Position numbers and translations under genes: made by a program. DNA of 60,178 bases. Origin: Phocaeicola plebeius (GTDB lineage Bacteria > Bacteroidota > Bacteroidia > Bacteroidales > Bacteroidaceae). The notes below the pieces were generated by a model that saw only the letters and a list, made by a program, of their open reading frames with translations, was not told the origin of the DNA and ran no database searches. Below are positions 5,795 through 14,761 of the stretch, in pieces; position 1 is the first letter of the stretch; the number at the start of each line of letters is the position of its first letter. The stretch covers positions 1 to 60,178 of the forward strand of contig JALEPZ010000096.1 of assembly GCA_022767125.1 (NCBI GenBank). Reading direction: 5' to 3'.

Positions 5795-8779
5795 TCATGC
5801 CTTCACTGCCTCGTTGCTACTGTCCGGCATCTTGTGTCCCATGGTCAGGTAGGCCACAGGAGCAGCGACGAACAGTGAGGACAAGGTACCGATGATGACA
5901 CCCAGAATCATGGCGAAGGCGAAACTGCGGATGCTGTCGCCACCCAGGATGAAGATGCTCAACAATACAATCAAGGTACTCAGTGACGTGTTGATGGTAC
6001 GGGCCAACGTCGTGTTCAGCGAGTCGTTGAACAGCTGCTGGCGGTTGCGCTTCGGATAGAGGTGGAAGAATTCACGCACACGGTCGAAGATAACCACCTT
6101 ATCGTTGATGGAGTAACCGATGGCCGTCAGGATGGCACCGATGAAGGTCTGGTCGATTTCGAGCGAGAACGGCATCCAGCCATAGCAGAGCGAGTAGGCA
6201 CCGATAATCAGCACGGTGTCGCATACCAGGGCTACGGTAGCACCTACCGAGTAGGCGATGTTGCGGAAACGGATGAGGATGTACAGACCGATACCGATCA
6301 GGGCGAGGATGACCGACCAGATGGCCGAAGTCTTGATGTCGTCAGCGATACTCGGACCCACCTTCTGCGAGCTGATAATGGAACCGCCCGTGCGGTTGTC
6401 ACGGTCGATAAAGATGTCGAGCGTGGTGTTCTGGCCCAGCAGGTTGCCTTCCTTCAAGGAAGCATAGAGGAATTCTTCGATTTCGGCATCGATGGTCGGA
6501 GAATCTTCTTCGATGCGGTAGTTGGTGGTCACGCGGATGGTCTTGCCGTCGGTACCCAGGGCGATGGCCTGCACGTTGGCGTCACCCACTTTCGGCTGCA
6601 GGAGGGCACGCACCGTTTCGGGCTGTACCGTCTGTTCGAACTGTACCACGAAGTTGCGTCCGCCGGTGAAGTCAATGCTCTGCGACAGACCACGGACAAA
6701 GAACGACACGATGCAGACAGCGATGATGGCTCCCCAGATGGTGAACGAACGCTTGCTGATGCCCATGAAGTTGAAGTGGACATTCTGCATCAGGTTCTTC
6801 GAGATACCGGTCGTGAAGGTCAGGTCGAGCCACTTGTCCTTGCTCATGAAATGTTCGTACACCACACGGGTCAGGAACACGGCCGTAAAGAACGAGCAAA
6901 GGATACCGATAATCAAGGTGGTAGCAAAGCCCCGGATAGGACCGGTACCGAAGTTGAACAGGATGATACCTGTCAGGATAGAAGTGGCATTGGAGTCGAT
7001 AATGGCCGAGAAGGCATTCGAATAACCTTCAGCCAGTGCCTGGCGCGTACCCTTGCCGGCTTTCAGCTCTTCCTTGGTACGTTCATAGATCAACACGTTA
7101 GCATCGACCGCCATACCGAGCGACAGCACCATACCGGCGATACCCGACATGGTCAGGGCGGCCTGGAACGAGGTCAGAATACCCAGCGTGAAGAAGAAGT
7201 TCACGAACAGGGCACAGTTGGCAATCATACCCGGAATCATGCCGTACATGGCACACATATAGATCATCAGGAAAATCAAGGCCACGACGAATGAAATGGC
7301 CCCCTGGTTGATGGACTCCTGACCGAGCGACGGACCTACGATGTCTTCCTGCACGATGCGGGCAGGAGCCGGCATCTTACCCGACTTCAGCACGTTGGCC
7401 AAGTCCTTGGTCTGTTCGGGCGTAAAGCTACCGGAGATTTCGGAGTTACCGCCGGTGATTTCACCGTTCACGTTCGGCGCACTATAGACATAGCCGTCGA
7501 GCACGATGGCGATGGCCTTGCCGATGTTCTGCTTGGTCAGGACCGCCCAACGACGGGCACCTTCTGTATTCATGGACATGCTGACGCACGGACGGTTGTA
7601 CTGGTCGTACGAGTCGCGGGCATCGGTCACCACATCACCTTCCAGCGGAGCGCGTCCGTTGCGTTCGGTCGACTTGATGGCAAAGAGTTCGTAAATCTGT
7701 CCTTCCTTGTCCATGGCAGCCACTCCCCACATCAGTTTCAGGTCGCGCGGCAGGATGTCCTTCACGCTCTTCAGGCTCAGGATGCGGTTCACGTCGGCTG
7801 TGTCACGATGGTGTGCATAACCCACCACGGCCCCACGGCCTCCCTGGTTGAGCTGCAGCACGGCCAGCAACGGATGTTCTTGCTTCACCTGCTCGAAGTT
7901 GGCAGCTGTTTCCGTCGAAGCATTTTCCCCCTTCAAGGCCGCCGTCAGGCTGTCTTTGGCAGAAACGGCAGCCGGAGCCACCGCTTCGGCAACCGCCGTC
8001 GTATCGGCCACGGTACCTGCCGACAGTTCCTCGCGGGCACGGCTGTCAGCCGATGCCAGAATCGGTGTCACGTCTTTCGCGTCGAAGGTTTCCCAGAATT
8101 CCAGGTTGGCAGAACCCTGCAACAGCTTGCGCACACGTTCCGGTTCCTTGATGCCCGGCAGTTCCACCATGATGCGGCCCATCTTGCCTTCCAGTGCCTG
8201 GATATTGGGCTGAGCCACACCGAAACGGTCGATACGGGTACGGAGCACATTGTACGAGTTGTCTACGGCAGCCTTCACCTCTTCCCGCAAGGCCTTGATC
8301 ACCTCATCGTCCGTGCTGCGGGTATTCACTTTCTCCTTCAGCTGCTGGGTAGCGAACAGTTCCGCCAGCTTTCCCTGAGGAGCCAGCTTCTTGTACTCTC
8401 TGACAAACAGGGTGATGTAGTCTTCCTGGCTGGTCACCTGCTGCCGGGCAGCTTCGGCCACCGCCTTGTTGAAAGCTTCGTCGGGCTTGTTGTCTGCCAA
8501 TGCTTTCACTACATCGGGCACGGACACTTCAAGAATGACGTTCATACCGCCCTTCAGGTCCAGTCCCAAACCGATTTCCATCTCACGACATTGTTTCAGC
8601 GTATACGCCCAAAGCCATACTTTCTTGTTCTGCAAAGAATCAAGATAGTGCTGTTCTCCCTGAGGGTCCTCAGCAGCCCGGTTCATATGATAGCGGGTTA
8701 CGAACGAGAACGAAAGGTAGAACACACAGACAAGGGTCAGCAAAATCGCGAAAACCTTTACAAATCCTTTGTTTTGCAT
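5795..8779 (-). CDS. secDF: SecDF fused protein translocase subunit
   Basis: A 994-residue fusion of SecD and SecF, the proton-driven accessory membrane proteins that pull secreted proteins out of the SecYEG channel. An N-terminal membrane segment (LLTLVCVFYLSFSFV) is followed by the SecD signature GLGLDLKGGMNVILEV near residue 75, a large periplasmic domain, and the SecD membrane bundle from about residue 490 (MSGIAGMVLSLGMAVDANVL). The SecF half starts near 640 with the signature SIDFTGGRNFVVQFE and ends with a second six-helix bundle. The fusion is usual in Bacteroidetes. An alanine-rich stretch near residues 245-285 is a likely linker. Confidence 0.97.
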   Translation of the reverse strand: MQNKGFVKVFAILLTLVCVFYLSFSFVTRYHMNRAAEDPQGEQHYLDSLQNKKVWLWAYTLKQCREMEIGLGLDLKGGMNVILEVSVPDVVKALADNKPDEAFNKAVAEAARQQVTSQEDYITLFVREYKKLAPQGKLAELFATQQLKEKVNTRSTDDEVIKALREEVKAAVDNSYNVLRTRIDRFGVAQPNIQALEGKMGRIMVELPGIKEPERVRKLLQGSANLEFWETFDAKDVTPILASADSRAREELSAGTVADTTAVAEAVAPAAVSAKDSLTAALKGENASTETAANFEQVKQEHPLLAVLQLNQGGRGAVVGYAHHRDTADVNRILSLKSVKDILPRDLKLMWGVAAMDKEGQIYELFAIKSTERNGRAPLEGDVVTDARDSYDQYNRPCVSMSMNTEGARRWAVLTKQNIGKAIAIVLDGYVYSAPNVNGEITGGNSEISGSFTPEQTKDLANVLKSGKMPAPARIVQEDIVGPSLGQESINQGAISFVVALIFLMIYMCAMYGMIPGMIANCALFVNFFFTLGILTSFQAALTMSGIAGMVLSLGMAVDANVLIYERTKEELKAGKGTRQALAEGYSNAFSAIIDSNATSILTGIILFNFGTGPIRGFATTLIIGILCSFFTAVFLTRVVYEHFMSKDKWLDLTFTTGISKNLMQNVHFNFMGISKRSFTIWGAIIAVCIVSFFVRGLSQSIDFTGGRNFVVQFEQTVQPETVRALLQPKVGDANVQAIALGTDGKTIRVTTNYRIEEDSPTIDAEIEEFLYASLKEGNLLGQNTTLDIFIDRDNRTGGSIISSQKVGPSIADDIKTSAIWSVILALIGIGLYILIRFRNIAYSVGATVALVCDTVLIIGAYSLCYGWMPFSLEIDQTFIGAILTAIGYSINDKVVIFDRVREFFHLYPKRNRQQLFNDSLNTTLARTINTSLSTLIVLLSIFILGGDSIRSFAFAMILGVIIGTLSSLFVAAPVAYLTMGHKMPDSSNEAVKA

Positions 8780-8834
8780 GTTACTATAAATTATTATTTT
8801 ACGTTTTTTGATAATCCACGTTTATTCAAGGTTG

Positions 8835-8842
8835 CAAAGATA
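8835..8842 (-). promoter_or_regulatory. -7 box of secDF
   Basis: TATCTTTG on the minus strand, 56 bp before the secDF ATG. The upstream element is degenerate. Confidence 0.5.
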
Positions 8843-8943
8843 GTTCTTTTTTCAGTTATACAGAGAAAGGTTTCTGATTATTTAATTGATAAGAGCCAAA
8901 AAAAGACAAAAAATCCTCTTTGCATCGTCTTTTCTCCTGTCCG

Positions 8944-10131
8944 CTATTCGTCCTTGCTGGGTTTTTCCAGAATACACCACATCGGATAGTGGTCGGACAG
9001 GCGGATGGAGCGGTCGACCTCACACTGCACCACCCGCAGGGAAGGGCTGACCAGGATATGGTCGATGCGGAAATACATGTACGACTGGTTGTAGGTGGTA
9101 CCCAGCCCCCATCCGGCTTCGGCAAAGGCATCGTCGAGCCCTTCTCCGATGACCCGGTGGGCATACGACACCGGCGAGTCGTTAAAATCGCCACAAGCCA
9201 CCACGTATTGCTGTCCGCTGCGCCGGATGGCCTGTGCCACCGAGTCGGCCTGGGGGCCGCGCACGGCAGTAGCCTGCGCCAGCTTCTTCAGCAGATGCTT
9301 GCTGCCGGTCCGGGAGTTTTCCTTCTTGCCTTTCAGCAGGTCCTGATAGACTTCCTTGTCGTGATCACTAATCTGGTTGGTCTCCAGGTGATTGTTGACC
9401 ACCAGCAAGGTATCGGTCCCTACCAGCAGGCGGTAGACCACACTGCCGTTGGCGAAACGGGTCGTGTAGCGGACCGGCTCAACCGACAGAATCGGATAGC
9501 GGGAGTAAAGGCCCAGTCCGTTACCCTTCACCATCCGGTACTGGTGATGATAGGGATAGTTCGACAGGTACCGGTTGACAATTCTGGCTGCTTTCTCGGT
9601 AGGAGGGATGAATTCCTGCAAGCAAAGGATATCGGCACCGCTGTCCTTCAGGTAGTTCAGCATTTCGTTCTTCTCGGGATGATCCAGCCCCGAAAAGACC
9701 CGCATGTGGGTGTTGTAGGTCAGCAATTTGAAGGTGCTTCCTTCGGGATGCTCTATCGGACTGCCGATGGAACAGCTGGTGGTCGTGGTGTCCCAGGCCA
9801 GGGCCAGGAACACGGCCGGCAGCCACAACATCCGGGGACGGAACAGCAGCCACAGGACGAAGAAACTGCTGTGGAGCAGCAGCAACAACGGGAACGCCAG
9901 TCCCAGACAGGACCAGACAGGATGCTCCGTAGGTGAAACGTAGGGACTGTAGGCCGAAGCGAGATACAGGAGACCTACCAGCAGGTTGGCAACCAGCAGG
10001 ATGCGCTGTGCCCACCGCCCCCAGAAGGAAGCGGAAGATGAGCTGCGGTTATACGCCCGGGTGTCCGTATAAACCCGATGGCGGGTGAAGAGTCTATTTC
10101 TTACTTGCGTCAAAAAGCTGTCGTTTCTCAT
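8944..10131 (-). CDS. Membrane-anchored endonuclease/exonuclease/phosphatase family protein
   Basis: A 395-residue protein with three hydrophobic segments in the first 120 residues (RILLVANLLVGLLYLASAY, LGLAFPLLLLLHSSFFVLWL, MLWLPAVFLALAW). The EEP catalytic domain follows from about residue 130. Its motifs are visible: LLTYNTHMR, ILCLQEF (metal-binding Glu), VNNHLETNQ, VACGDFNDSP and LSDHYPMWC (catalytic His). Family members cleave phosphodiesters in DNA or lipids, or phosphomonoesters. The anchoring and the rhomboid neighbours suggest the domain acts at the cell envelope; the substrate is unknown. The start overlaps the preceding rhomboid gene by 38 bp, so it is the last gene of the dapB-lepB operon. 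Confidence 0.9.
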   Translation of the reverse strand: MRNDSFLTQVRNRLFTRHRVYTDTRAYNRSSSSASFWGRWAQRILLVANLLVGLLYLASAYSPYVSPTEHPVWSCLGLAFPLLLLLHSSFFVLWLLFRPRMLWLPAVFLALAWDTTTTSCSIGSPIEHPEGSTFKLLTYNTHMRVFSGLDHPEKNEMLNYLKDSGADILCLQEFIPPTEKAARIVNRYLSNYPYHHQYRMVKGNGLGLYSRYPILSVEPVRYTTRFANGSVVYRLLVGTDTLLVVNNHLETNQISDHDKEVYQDLLKGKKENSRTGSKHLLKKLAQATAVRGPQADSVAQAIRRSGQQYVVACGDFNDSPVSYAHRVIGEGLDDAFAEAGWGLGTTYNQSYMYFRIDHILVSPSLRVVQCEVDRSIRLSDHYPMWCILEKPSKDE

Positions 10132-10987
10132 CGTCGGTCAAACTGTTATAGCCCGACTGGCGCAACTTGTCCAGGATGCGGTCGATGGCTTCGTTCCGCT
10201 CTTTTTTTCGGGTATTGTATTCATAATCTTTCGTTCGGTCGCTGAAATGGACGGTCATCTTCGGCCGCCGGGGAGTGCGGACAAACAGCTTGCCCACCGC
10301 ATCGAACACGGCATTGATCCAGCGGGTCACATCGTATCCCTTGCGCAGGCCCGTCACAAACCAGCAGCCGGCCAGGGCACCGCCAAGGTGGGCAATGTGG
10401 CCGCCCCCATTGTCGGAAGTGATGAAGAACAGGTCGAGCAGGAACACGGCCAGGGCCACATACTTCAGCCGCACGCGTCCGATGAGCAGGAACTGGACTT
10501 CGAGGTCGGGCTGGGACAGTCCCACGGCAAACACGATGGCCAGCACGGACGCCGACGCGCCCAGCAGGTAGGAGAGATAGACCGCATCGGAGAAATAGGG
10601 GAATACATTGAAGGCCAGCAGGTAGAGCAAGCCGCCGCAGATGCCGCCCAGCAGGTACAGGCCCCGCAGGTGGCGGGCCGAGAAAAACTGCAGGAAAAGC
10701 TTCCCGAACCAGAACAGCCACAGCATGTTGAAGACCAGATGGAGCAGGCCGGCATGCATGAACATATACGTAATCAGGCTCCACGGCTGGCGAGCCAGCT
10801 GCTGCAGGTTGGCCGGCAGTTCCAGGCAGTTGGTCCAATAGGCCGTCGGCCACCGAAACAGCATCAACACCAGGTTCACCAGCGACACGATGACGAAGAC
10901 ACCGATATTGAGGTAGAGCAGGCGCACCACCGTATCGCCCCTGCGGAACCTTTCGCGAAGGTCAAAAGTAAACAGGTCCGCTGCCAT
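10094..10987 (-). CDS. Rhomboid family intramembrane protease, 297-residue copy
   Basis: A polytopic protein with a six-helix rhomboid core (about residues 20-215) and a soluble lysine/arginine-rich C-terminal tail of about 80 residues. The WSLITYMFMHAGLLHLVFNM region carries the conserved L1 loop and helix-2 histidines. The nucleophile motif is GASA rather than GxSG: the serine is present but the following glycine is alanine. The catalytic histidine lies in GHIAHLGGALAG. It overlaps the upstream rhomboid gene by 26 bp and the EEP gene by 38 bp. Rhomboids cut single-pass membrane proteins within the bilayer. Whether GASA lowers activity is open. Confidence 0.9.
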   Translation of the reverse strand: MAADLFTFDLRERFRRGDTVVRLLYLNIGVFVIVSLVNLVLMLFRWPTAYWTNCLELPANLQQLARQPWSLITYMFMHAGLLHLVFNMLWLFWFGKLFLQFFSARHLRGLYLLGGICGGLLYLLAFNVFPYFSDAVYLSYLLGASASVLAIVFAVGLSQPDLEVQFLLIGRVRLKYVALAVFLLDLFFITSDNGGGHIAHLGGALAGCWFVTGLRKGYDVTRWINAVFDAVGKLFVRTPRRPKMTVHFSDRTKDYEYNTRKKERNEAIDRILDKLRQSGYNSLTDDEKRQLFDASKK

Positions 10988-11636
10988 TGTGTTTCCTCCA
11001 ATAAATGATCAGGAAAATACCGAAAAGCATTCCGCCGAGGTAGGCAAAGTGGGCCACGCCGTCATGTCCTCCGATGCCCAGCAAGAGTTCGAGGGCCGCA
11101 TAGCCCAGCACGAAGAACTTGGCCTTGACGGGGAAGGGAATGGGAAAGACATACATCTCGCTGTCGGGAAACATCATGCCAAATGCCAGCAGGATGGCAT
11201 AGACGGCACCGGAAGCCCCGACGGTGTTCAGCTGGTTCAGGAACTCGCCCATGGGAATGATGCCCATGCCCGTGTCTACCGCTGTATAGTGCGACCATTC
11301 CAGGACATATTCGGCATAGTACACCACTTCCTGCACCAGTCCGGCACCGATGCCACACAGGATGTAATAGAACAGGAAGCGACGGGGGCCCCATACCTGT
11401 TCGAGCACCCGGCCGAACATCCAGACAGCAAACATATTGAAGAAGATGTGCTGGAAGTTGGCGTGCATGAACATATAGGTGATGAACTGCGCCGCATTGA
11501 AATCGTCGGCCTGGAAATAGTGCAGGCCCAGGTAATCGTTCAGGTTGATGCCGTTGCGCTGTGCCACGATGGCACCCAAGAAGCACAGCACATTGATGAT
11601 CAGCAGATTTTTTGTTACAGTAGGGAGATTATTCAT
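10962..11636 (-). CDS. Rhomboid family intramembrane serine protease, 224-residue copy
   Basis: A six-helix rhomboid with the full catalytic set: FITYMFMHANFQHIFFNM in helix 2, the nucleophile motif GASGAVYA, and the histidine in VAHFAYLGGMLFG. I start it at the ATG at 11636. A TTG three codons upstream (11645) would overlap the WbqC-like gene by 4 bp but is a poorer start. It lacks the long soluble tail of its downstream neighbour. The two adjacent rhomboids probably arose by duplication and then diverged. Confidence 0.93.
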   Translation of the reverse strand: MNNLPTVTKNLLIINVLCFLGAIVAQRNGINLNDYLGLHYFQADDFNAAQFITYMFMHANFQHIFFNMFAVWMFGRVLEQVWGPRRFLFYYILCGIGAGLVQEVVYYAEYVLEWSHYTAVDTGMGIIPMGEFLNQLNTVGASGAVYAILLAFGMMFPDSEMYVFPIPFPVKAKFFVLGYAALELLLGIGGHDGVAHFAYLGGMLFGIFLIIYWRKHNGSGPVYF

Positions 11637-11641
11637 ACTTG

Positions 11642-12316
11642 TCAAAACGTTTTTTTAGTGGTTAGGGAAGGGGCCGCCACGGAATCCCGCAAGACCAGCA
11701 GGCTTTCCGGCCCCATATTGAACAGCAGGTCGGCTACGCTCAGGTTGGGCAGGAACCCGTTGCGGGCATCGAACACCTGGTAGTAGACAACGGGCACGAA
11801 CTCGGGATCGGTTGTCCGGTAATCCTTCTTGGGATGAATCCGCTCGCGGAAATCCTCCTTGCCGGCCGTCGCCGCTTCGTAAACCGTCGTGGAACAGATG
11901 TCGGGCTGCAGGCCGACCTGTTCGCAGACCCAACGGCAGAGGGCGTCGTTGAAGTCCGTCAGGAAGGTATAGCGTTGCTCGAAGAAGCGGTGGAACTCGT
12001 CGGCATAATAGTCGAAGAACGGGCTGTGCCGGTAGGCCGCCTCGAAGGCGTTCCAGTGTACACGCCGCCAGTTGCCATGGTCCGAAATGCGGACATCGCG
12101 GGTCAGCAGCTTGTCTGCCTCGCCCTTCTCCGTGGGTATCGTCAGCGCCAGCGGTCCGTCGGCTGCCGCAATGACACAGCGGTTGCGGTAGGTCTGCTTC
12201 GCATAATGGTCGAAGCCTTCCACCCACACCCGGTCGTAATGATACAGCTTGACGTAGTATTCCACCGGCGCCAGATAAGCGGTACTGAGCACTATTTCTT
12301 TTCCATTCATTTTCAT
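11642..12316 (-). CDS. WbqC-like family protein
   Basis: A 224-residue protein of the WbqC family. It has the family start YLAPVEYYVKLYHYDRVWVE, then QTYRNRCVIAAADGPLALTIP and, near the centre, HGNWRRVHWNAFEAAYRHSPFF. It has no signal peptide or membrane segment. Relatives occur in polysaccharide-biosynthesis loci, and their chemistry is poorly known. The C-terminal part (YQVFDARNGFLPNLSVADLLFNMGPES) is also typical. The gene sits 8 bp from the second signal peptidase gene and abuts the first rhomboid gene, so it belongs to the envelope operon. Its role there is not known. Confidence 0.88.
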   Translation of the reverse strand: MKMNGKEIVLSTAYLAPVEYYVKLYHYDRVWVEGFDHYAKQTYRNRCVIAAADGPLALTIPTEKGEADKLLTRDVRISDHGNWRRVHWNAFEAAYRHSPFFDYYADEFHRFFEQRYTFLTDFNDALCRWVCEQVGLQPDICSTTVYEAATAGKEDFRERIHPKKDYRTTDPEFVPVVYYQVFDARNGFLPNLSVADLLFNMGPESLLVLRDSVAAPSLTTKKTF

Positions 12317-12323
12317 TCCTTCA

Positions 12324-13232
12324 TTATTCTACACGTCGAAACCAGCGTCCCGGCCGTGTGGTCCACCACAGCCGCCAGGCCTTGCCGATGAGATGGTCTT
12401 CGGGCACAAAGCCGAACAGCCGCGAGTCGCAGAGGTCCAGGGGATCGTTCGAAGCCATCCAATAATAGTTTTTTCCGAAGCGGTACTCGCTGACCTTCCT
12501 TCCGTCGACCACCAGGGTGTCGCCTTGCAGCCAGGCCTTCCGGTGCTCATGGTGGACGATGGTGTTACACAGCAGGATGGCATTCCACGGATAGACCTTG
12601 ACGGGCACGCCGCGGCGAGGAACCACAATGGGATGCACCTCCGGGCTCTGCTGGTCGAGTGCGACAAACGGCACTCTTCCGTCGGCCTTCTGGGTCAGCA
12701 GGTAAAATTCGTAGTGGCTGAACCGACGGATGTATCTCCCGTCGGGCATATAGTCCACCAACGTATTCCCTTCGATGCCCACCGCCTCCATCAAGGCCGT
12801 CACCACCTCTTCCAAGGCCGAGGGATAGGCATAGAGGGCCTTGCAGTCGGGACTGATTCTCGAATTGTCCACGCTGCGCCAGTCGCGGTTCAGCAGCAAG
12901 GTATCACCGGCTACGCCGATGCAGCGGCTGATGAAGACCTTCCGGTTCTCAATCCGTACGCCGGCCTCGCTCGTACCGGGATTGTTGAACAGCACCACAT
13001 CTCCCTTCCGTACCTCTCGGGGAAACAGACGATGGTAGCCTGTCCACGACAGCAGCGGCAGACGCAGGCCATACCTCCACTTGTCGACCAGTACTCCTTC
13101 TCCCTTGTACAACGAGTTTTCCATTCCCGAAGAAGGAATCCGGTAAGAGCCGACCAGCAGAGTCCGTACCAGACCGACCGCCAGGAGTGTCCCGACCGCC
13201 AGTTTCAGTCCATATACCCAACGCAGCTTCAA
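12324..13232 (-). CDS. Signal peptidase I homologue lacking both catalytic residues
   Basis: A 302-residue S26 protein with one N-terminal membrane helix and all sequence boxes of signal peptidase I. In the box that normally reads PSxSM the nucleophile position is glycine (PSSGMENSL, Gly36). In the box that normally reads VKRxxGxPGD the lysine base is serine (FISRCIGVAGD, Ser102). The later box SNDPLDLCDSRLFGFVPEDH is preserved. It therefore looks like a folded but inactive paralogue, perhaps a partner or regulator of the active enzyme encoded just upstream. The start is TTG, because an in-frame stop lies 12 bp upstream and no better codon follows. The gap to lepB is 97 bp. Confidence 0.88.
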   Translation of the reverse strand: MKLRWVYGLKLAVGTLLAVGLVRTLLVGSYRIPSSGMENSLYKGEGVLVDKWRYGLRLPLLSWTGYHRLFPREVRKGDVVLFNNPGTSEAGVRIENRKVFISRCIGVAGDTLLLNRDWRSVDNSRISPDCKALYAYPSALEEVVTALMEAVGIEGNTLVDYMPDGRYIRRFSHYEFYLLTQKADGRVPFVALDQQSPEVHPIVVPRRGVPVKVYPWNAILLCNTIVHHEHRKAWLQGDTLVVDGRKVSEYRFGKNYYWMASNDPLDLCDSRLFGFVPEDHLIGKAWRLWWTTRPGRWFRRVE

Positions 13233-13329
13233 CTTTTCTCTACCTTATTTATCGTCCGGTGCATTCTGTCGGAGGTTCTTTCTGTGCCTCTCCAGAATCA
13301 GGTACATTCCTCATTTTAAATTCTATATT

Positions 13330-14760
13330 CTATCGAATCGAATCCACCCATTTGAACAGGCGGTTCCAACGGATCTTTCCGTCGAACCAGCCACGGTCCT
13401 GGTCCAACGACAGCCACACGAAGATAGGCTTGCCCACGATATGGTCTTCGGGCACGAAGCCCCAGAAGCGTGAGTCGGCCGAGTTGTGACGGTTGTCGCC
13501 CATCATCCAGTAATAATCCATCCGGAACGTGTAGCTCGTGGCCGGCTGACCGTTGATATAGATACCGTCATCCTTCACCTCCAGGCGGTTACCTTCATAG
13601 GCACCGATGCACCGTTCGTAATAGGGCAGGTTGTCCAGCGTCAGCTCGAGGGTGGCTCCCTTCTTCGGAATCCACAGCGGCCCGTAGTTGTCCACCGTCC
13701 ATCCGGTCAGCTTGTTCAGCGGATAGAGTCCTCCCATGTCGTCCTCCGGAACATCCTGTATCGAGACAACGCAGTCCTTGCGGGCCAGCAGGGCTTCCTT
13801 GGCCTTGGCCGTCAGCGGCATGTTGTAGACCGATTCGTTGGTATAATAAGCCGCCAGGTCTTCCGTACTGATGCCCAATTCATGACACAGGTCGTCGGGC
13901 AACATCCCCTTGGTATGCACCAGATAGCGGTATTGCACATTGTCGGGCTCCTTGTTGGGCTGTCCGTCGAGGTATACCACCCGGTTCTTGATTTCCAGGG
14001 TCTGCCCCGGCAATCCCACACACCGCTTCACATAATTCTCCCGCCGGTCCACGGGCCGGTAGATGACTTTGCCATACAGGTTCTCGTTCTCACTGATGTA
14101 CTTGCGTCCGGTCTGATAGTAGAAGTCGAACACCTGCCGCTGCTGTGCCAGCGTGAGCTGGCTCATGTCGACGGGTTTCGACAGTTCCTTGCCTGCCTGG
14201 TAGGCCAGTCCGTAGAGGTCCTGCGCCTGCACGTTGGAGGCCACACTGTCGCCTGCCGGGAAGTTGAACACCACAATGTCGTTCAGCTGCACCTTGCCCA
14301 GTGCCTCCACCCGCTTATAGTCCCACCGGATCCATTCCAGATACGACTTACAGCCGATGACCGGCAGCGTGTGCTGCGTCAGCGGCATGTGGAGCGGTGT
14401 CTGCGGGATGCGGGCCCCATAGCTCATCTTGCTGACAAACAAGTAGTCGCCCACCAGCAGTGACTTCTCCAGCGAAGAAGAAGGAATCACATAGTTCTGG
14501 AAGAAGTACAGATTGACAAAATACACGGCCACCAGCGCGAACACGATGGCATCTACCCACCCCATCACGGTGAGCACCAGCGGATTCTGGGAACTTTTCC
14601 ACCAATACCAGGGAATCTTCTTCGTGATGTAGGCATCGAAAATGAACGGAACGACCACCAGTCCCAGCCAACTCCTCAGCCAAAGCAGGAAGAGCAGGTA
14701 GAGAACCAGCACACTGCCGAATTTCGTCCACTGTCTGCGGGATGCGTTGATCTTTGTCAT
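13330..14760 (-). CDS. lepB: Signal peptidase I
   Basis: A 476-residue S26A protease that removes signal peptides from exported proteins at the outer face of the inner membrane. Two or three membrane helices precede the catalytic domain. Both residues of the Ser/Lys dyad are present: the serine in PSSSLEKSLLVGDYLFVSK, and the lysine in NYVKRCVGLPGQ. GDNRHNSADSRFWGFVPEDH closes the fold. The long insert between the boxes is normal in Bacteroidetes. I choose the ATG at 14760, 2 bp after the dapB stop; an in-frame ATG at 14781 would overlap dapB by 20 bp. It shares an operon with dapB upstream and the inactive paralogue downstream. Confidence 0.95.
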   Translation of the reverse strand: MTKINASRRQWTKFGSVLVLYLLFLLWLRSWLGLVVVPFIFDAYITKKIPWYWWKSSQNPLVLTVMGWVDAIVFALVAVYFVNLYFFQNYVIPSSSLEKSLLVGDYLFVSKMSYGARIPQTPLHMPLTQHTLPVIGCKSYLEWIRWDYKRVEALGKVQLNDIVVFNFPAGDSVASNVQAQDLYGLAYQAGKELSKPVDMSQLTLAQQRQVFDFYYQTGRKYISENENLYGKVIYRPVDRRENYVKRCVGLPGQTLEIKNRVVYLDGQPNKEPDNVQYRYLVHTKGMLPDDLCHELGISTEDLAAYYTNESVYNMPLTAKAKEALLARKDCVVSIQDVPEDDMGGLYPLNKLTGWTVDNYGPLWIPKKGATLELTLDNLPYYERCIGAYEGNRLEVKDDGIYINGQPATSYTFRMDYYWMMGDNRHNSADSRFWGFVPEDHIVGKPIFVWLSLDQDRGWFDGKIRWNRLFKWVDSIR

Positions 14761-14761
14761 A

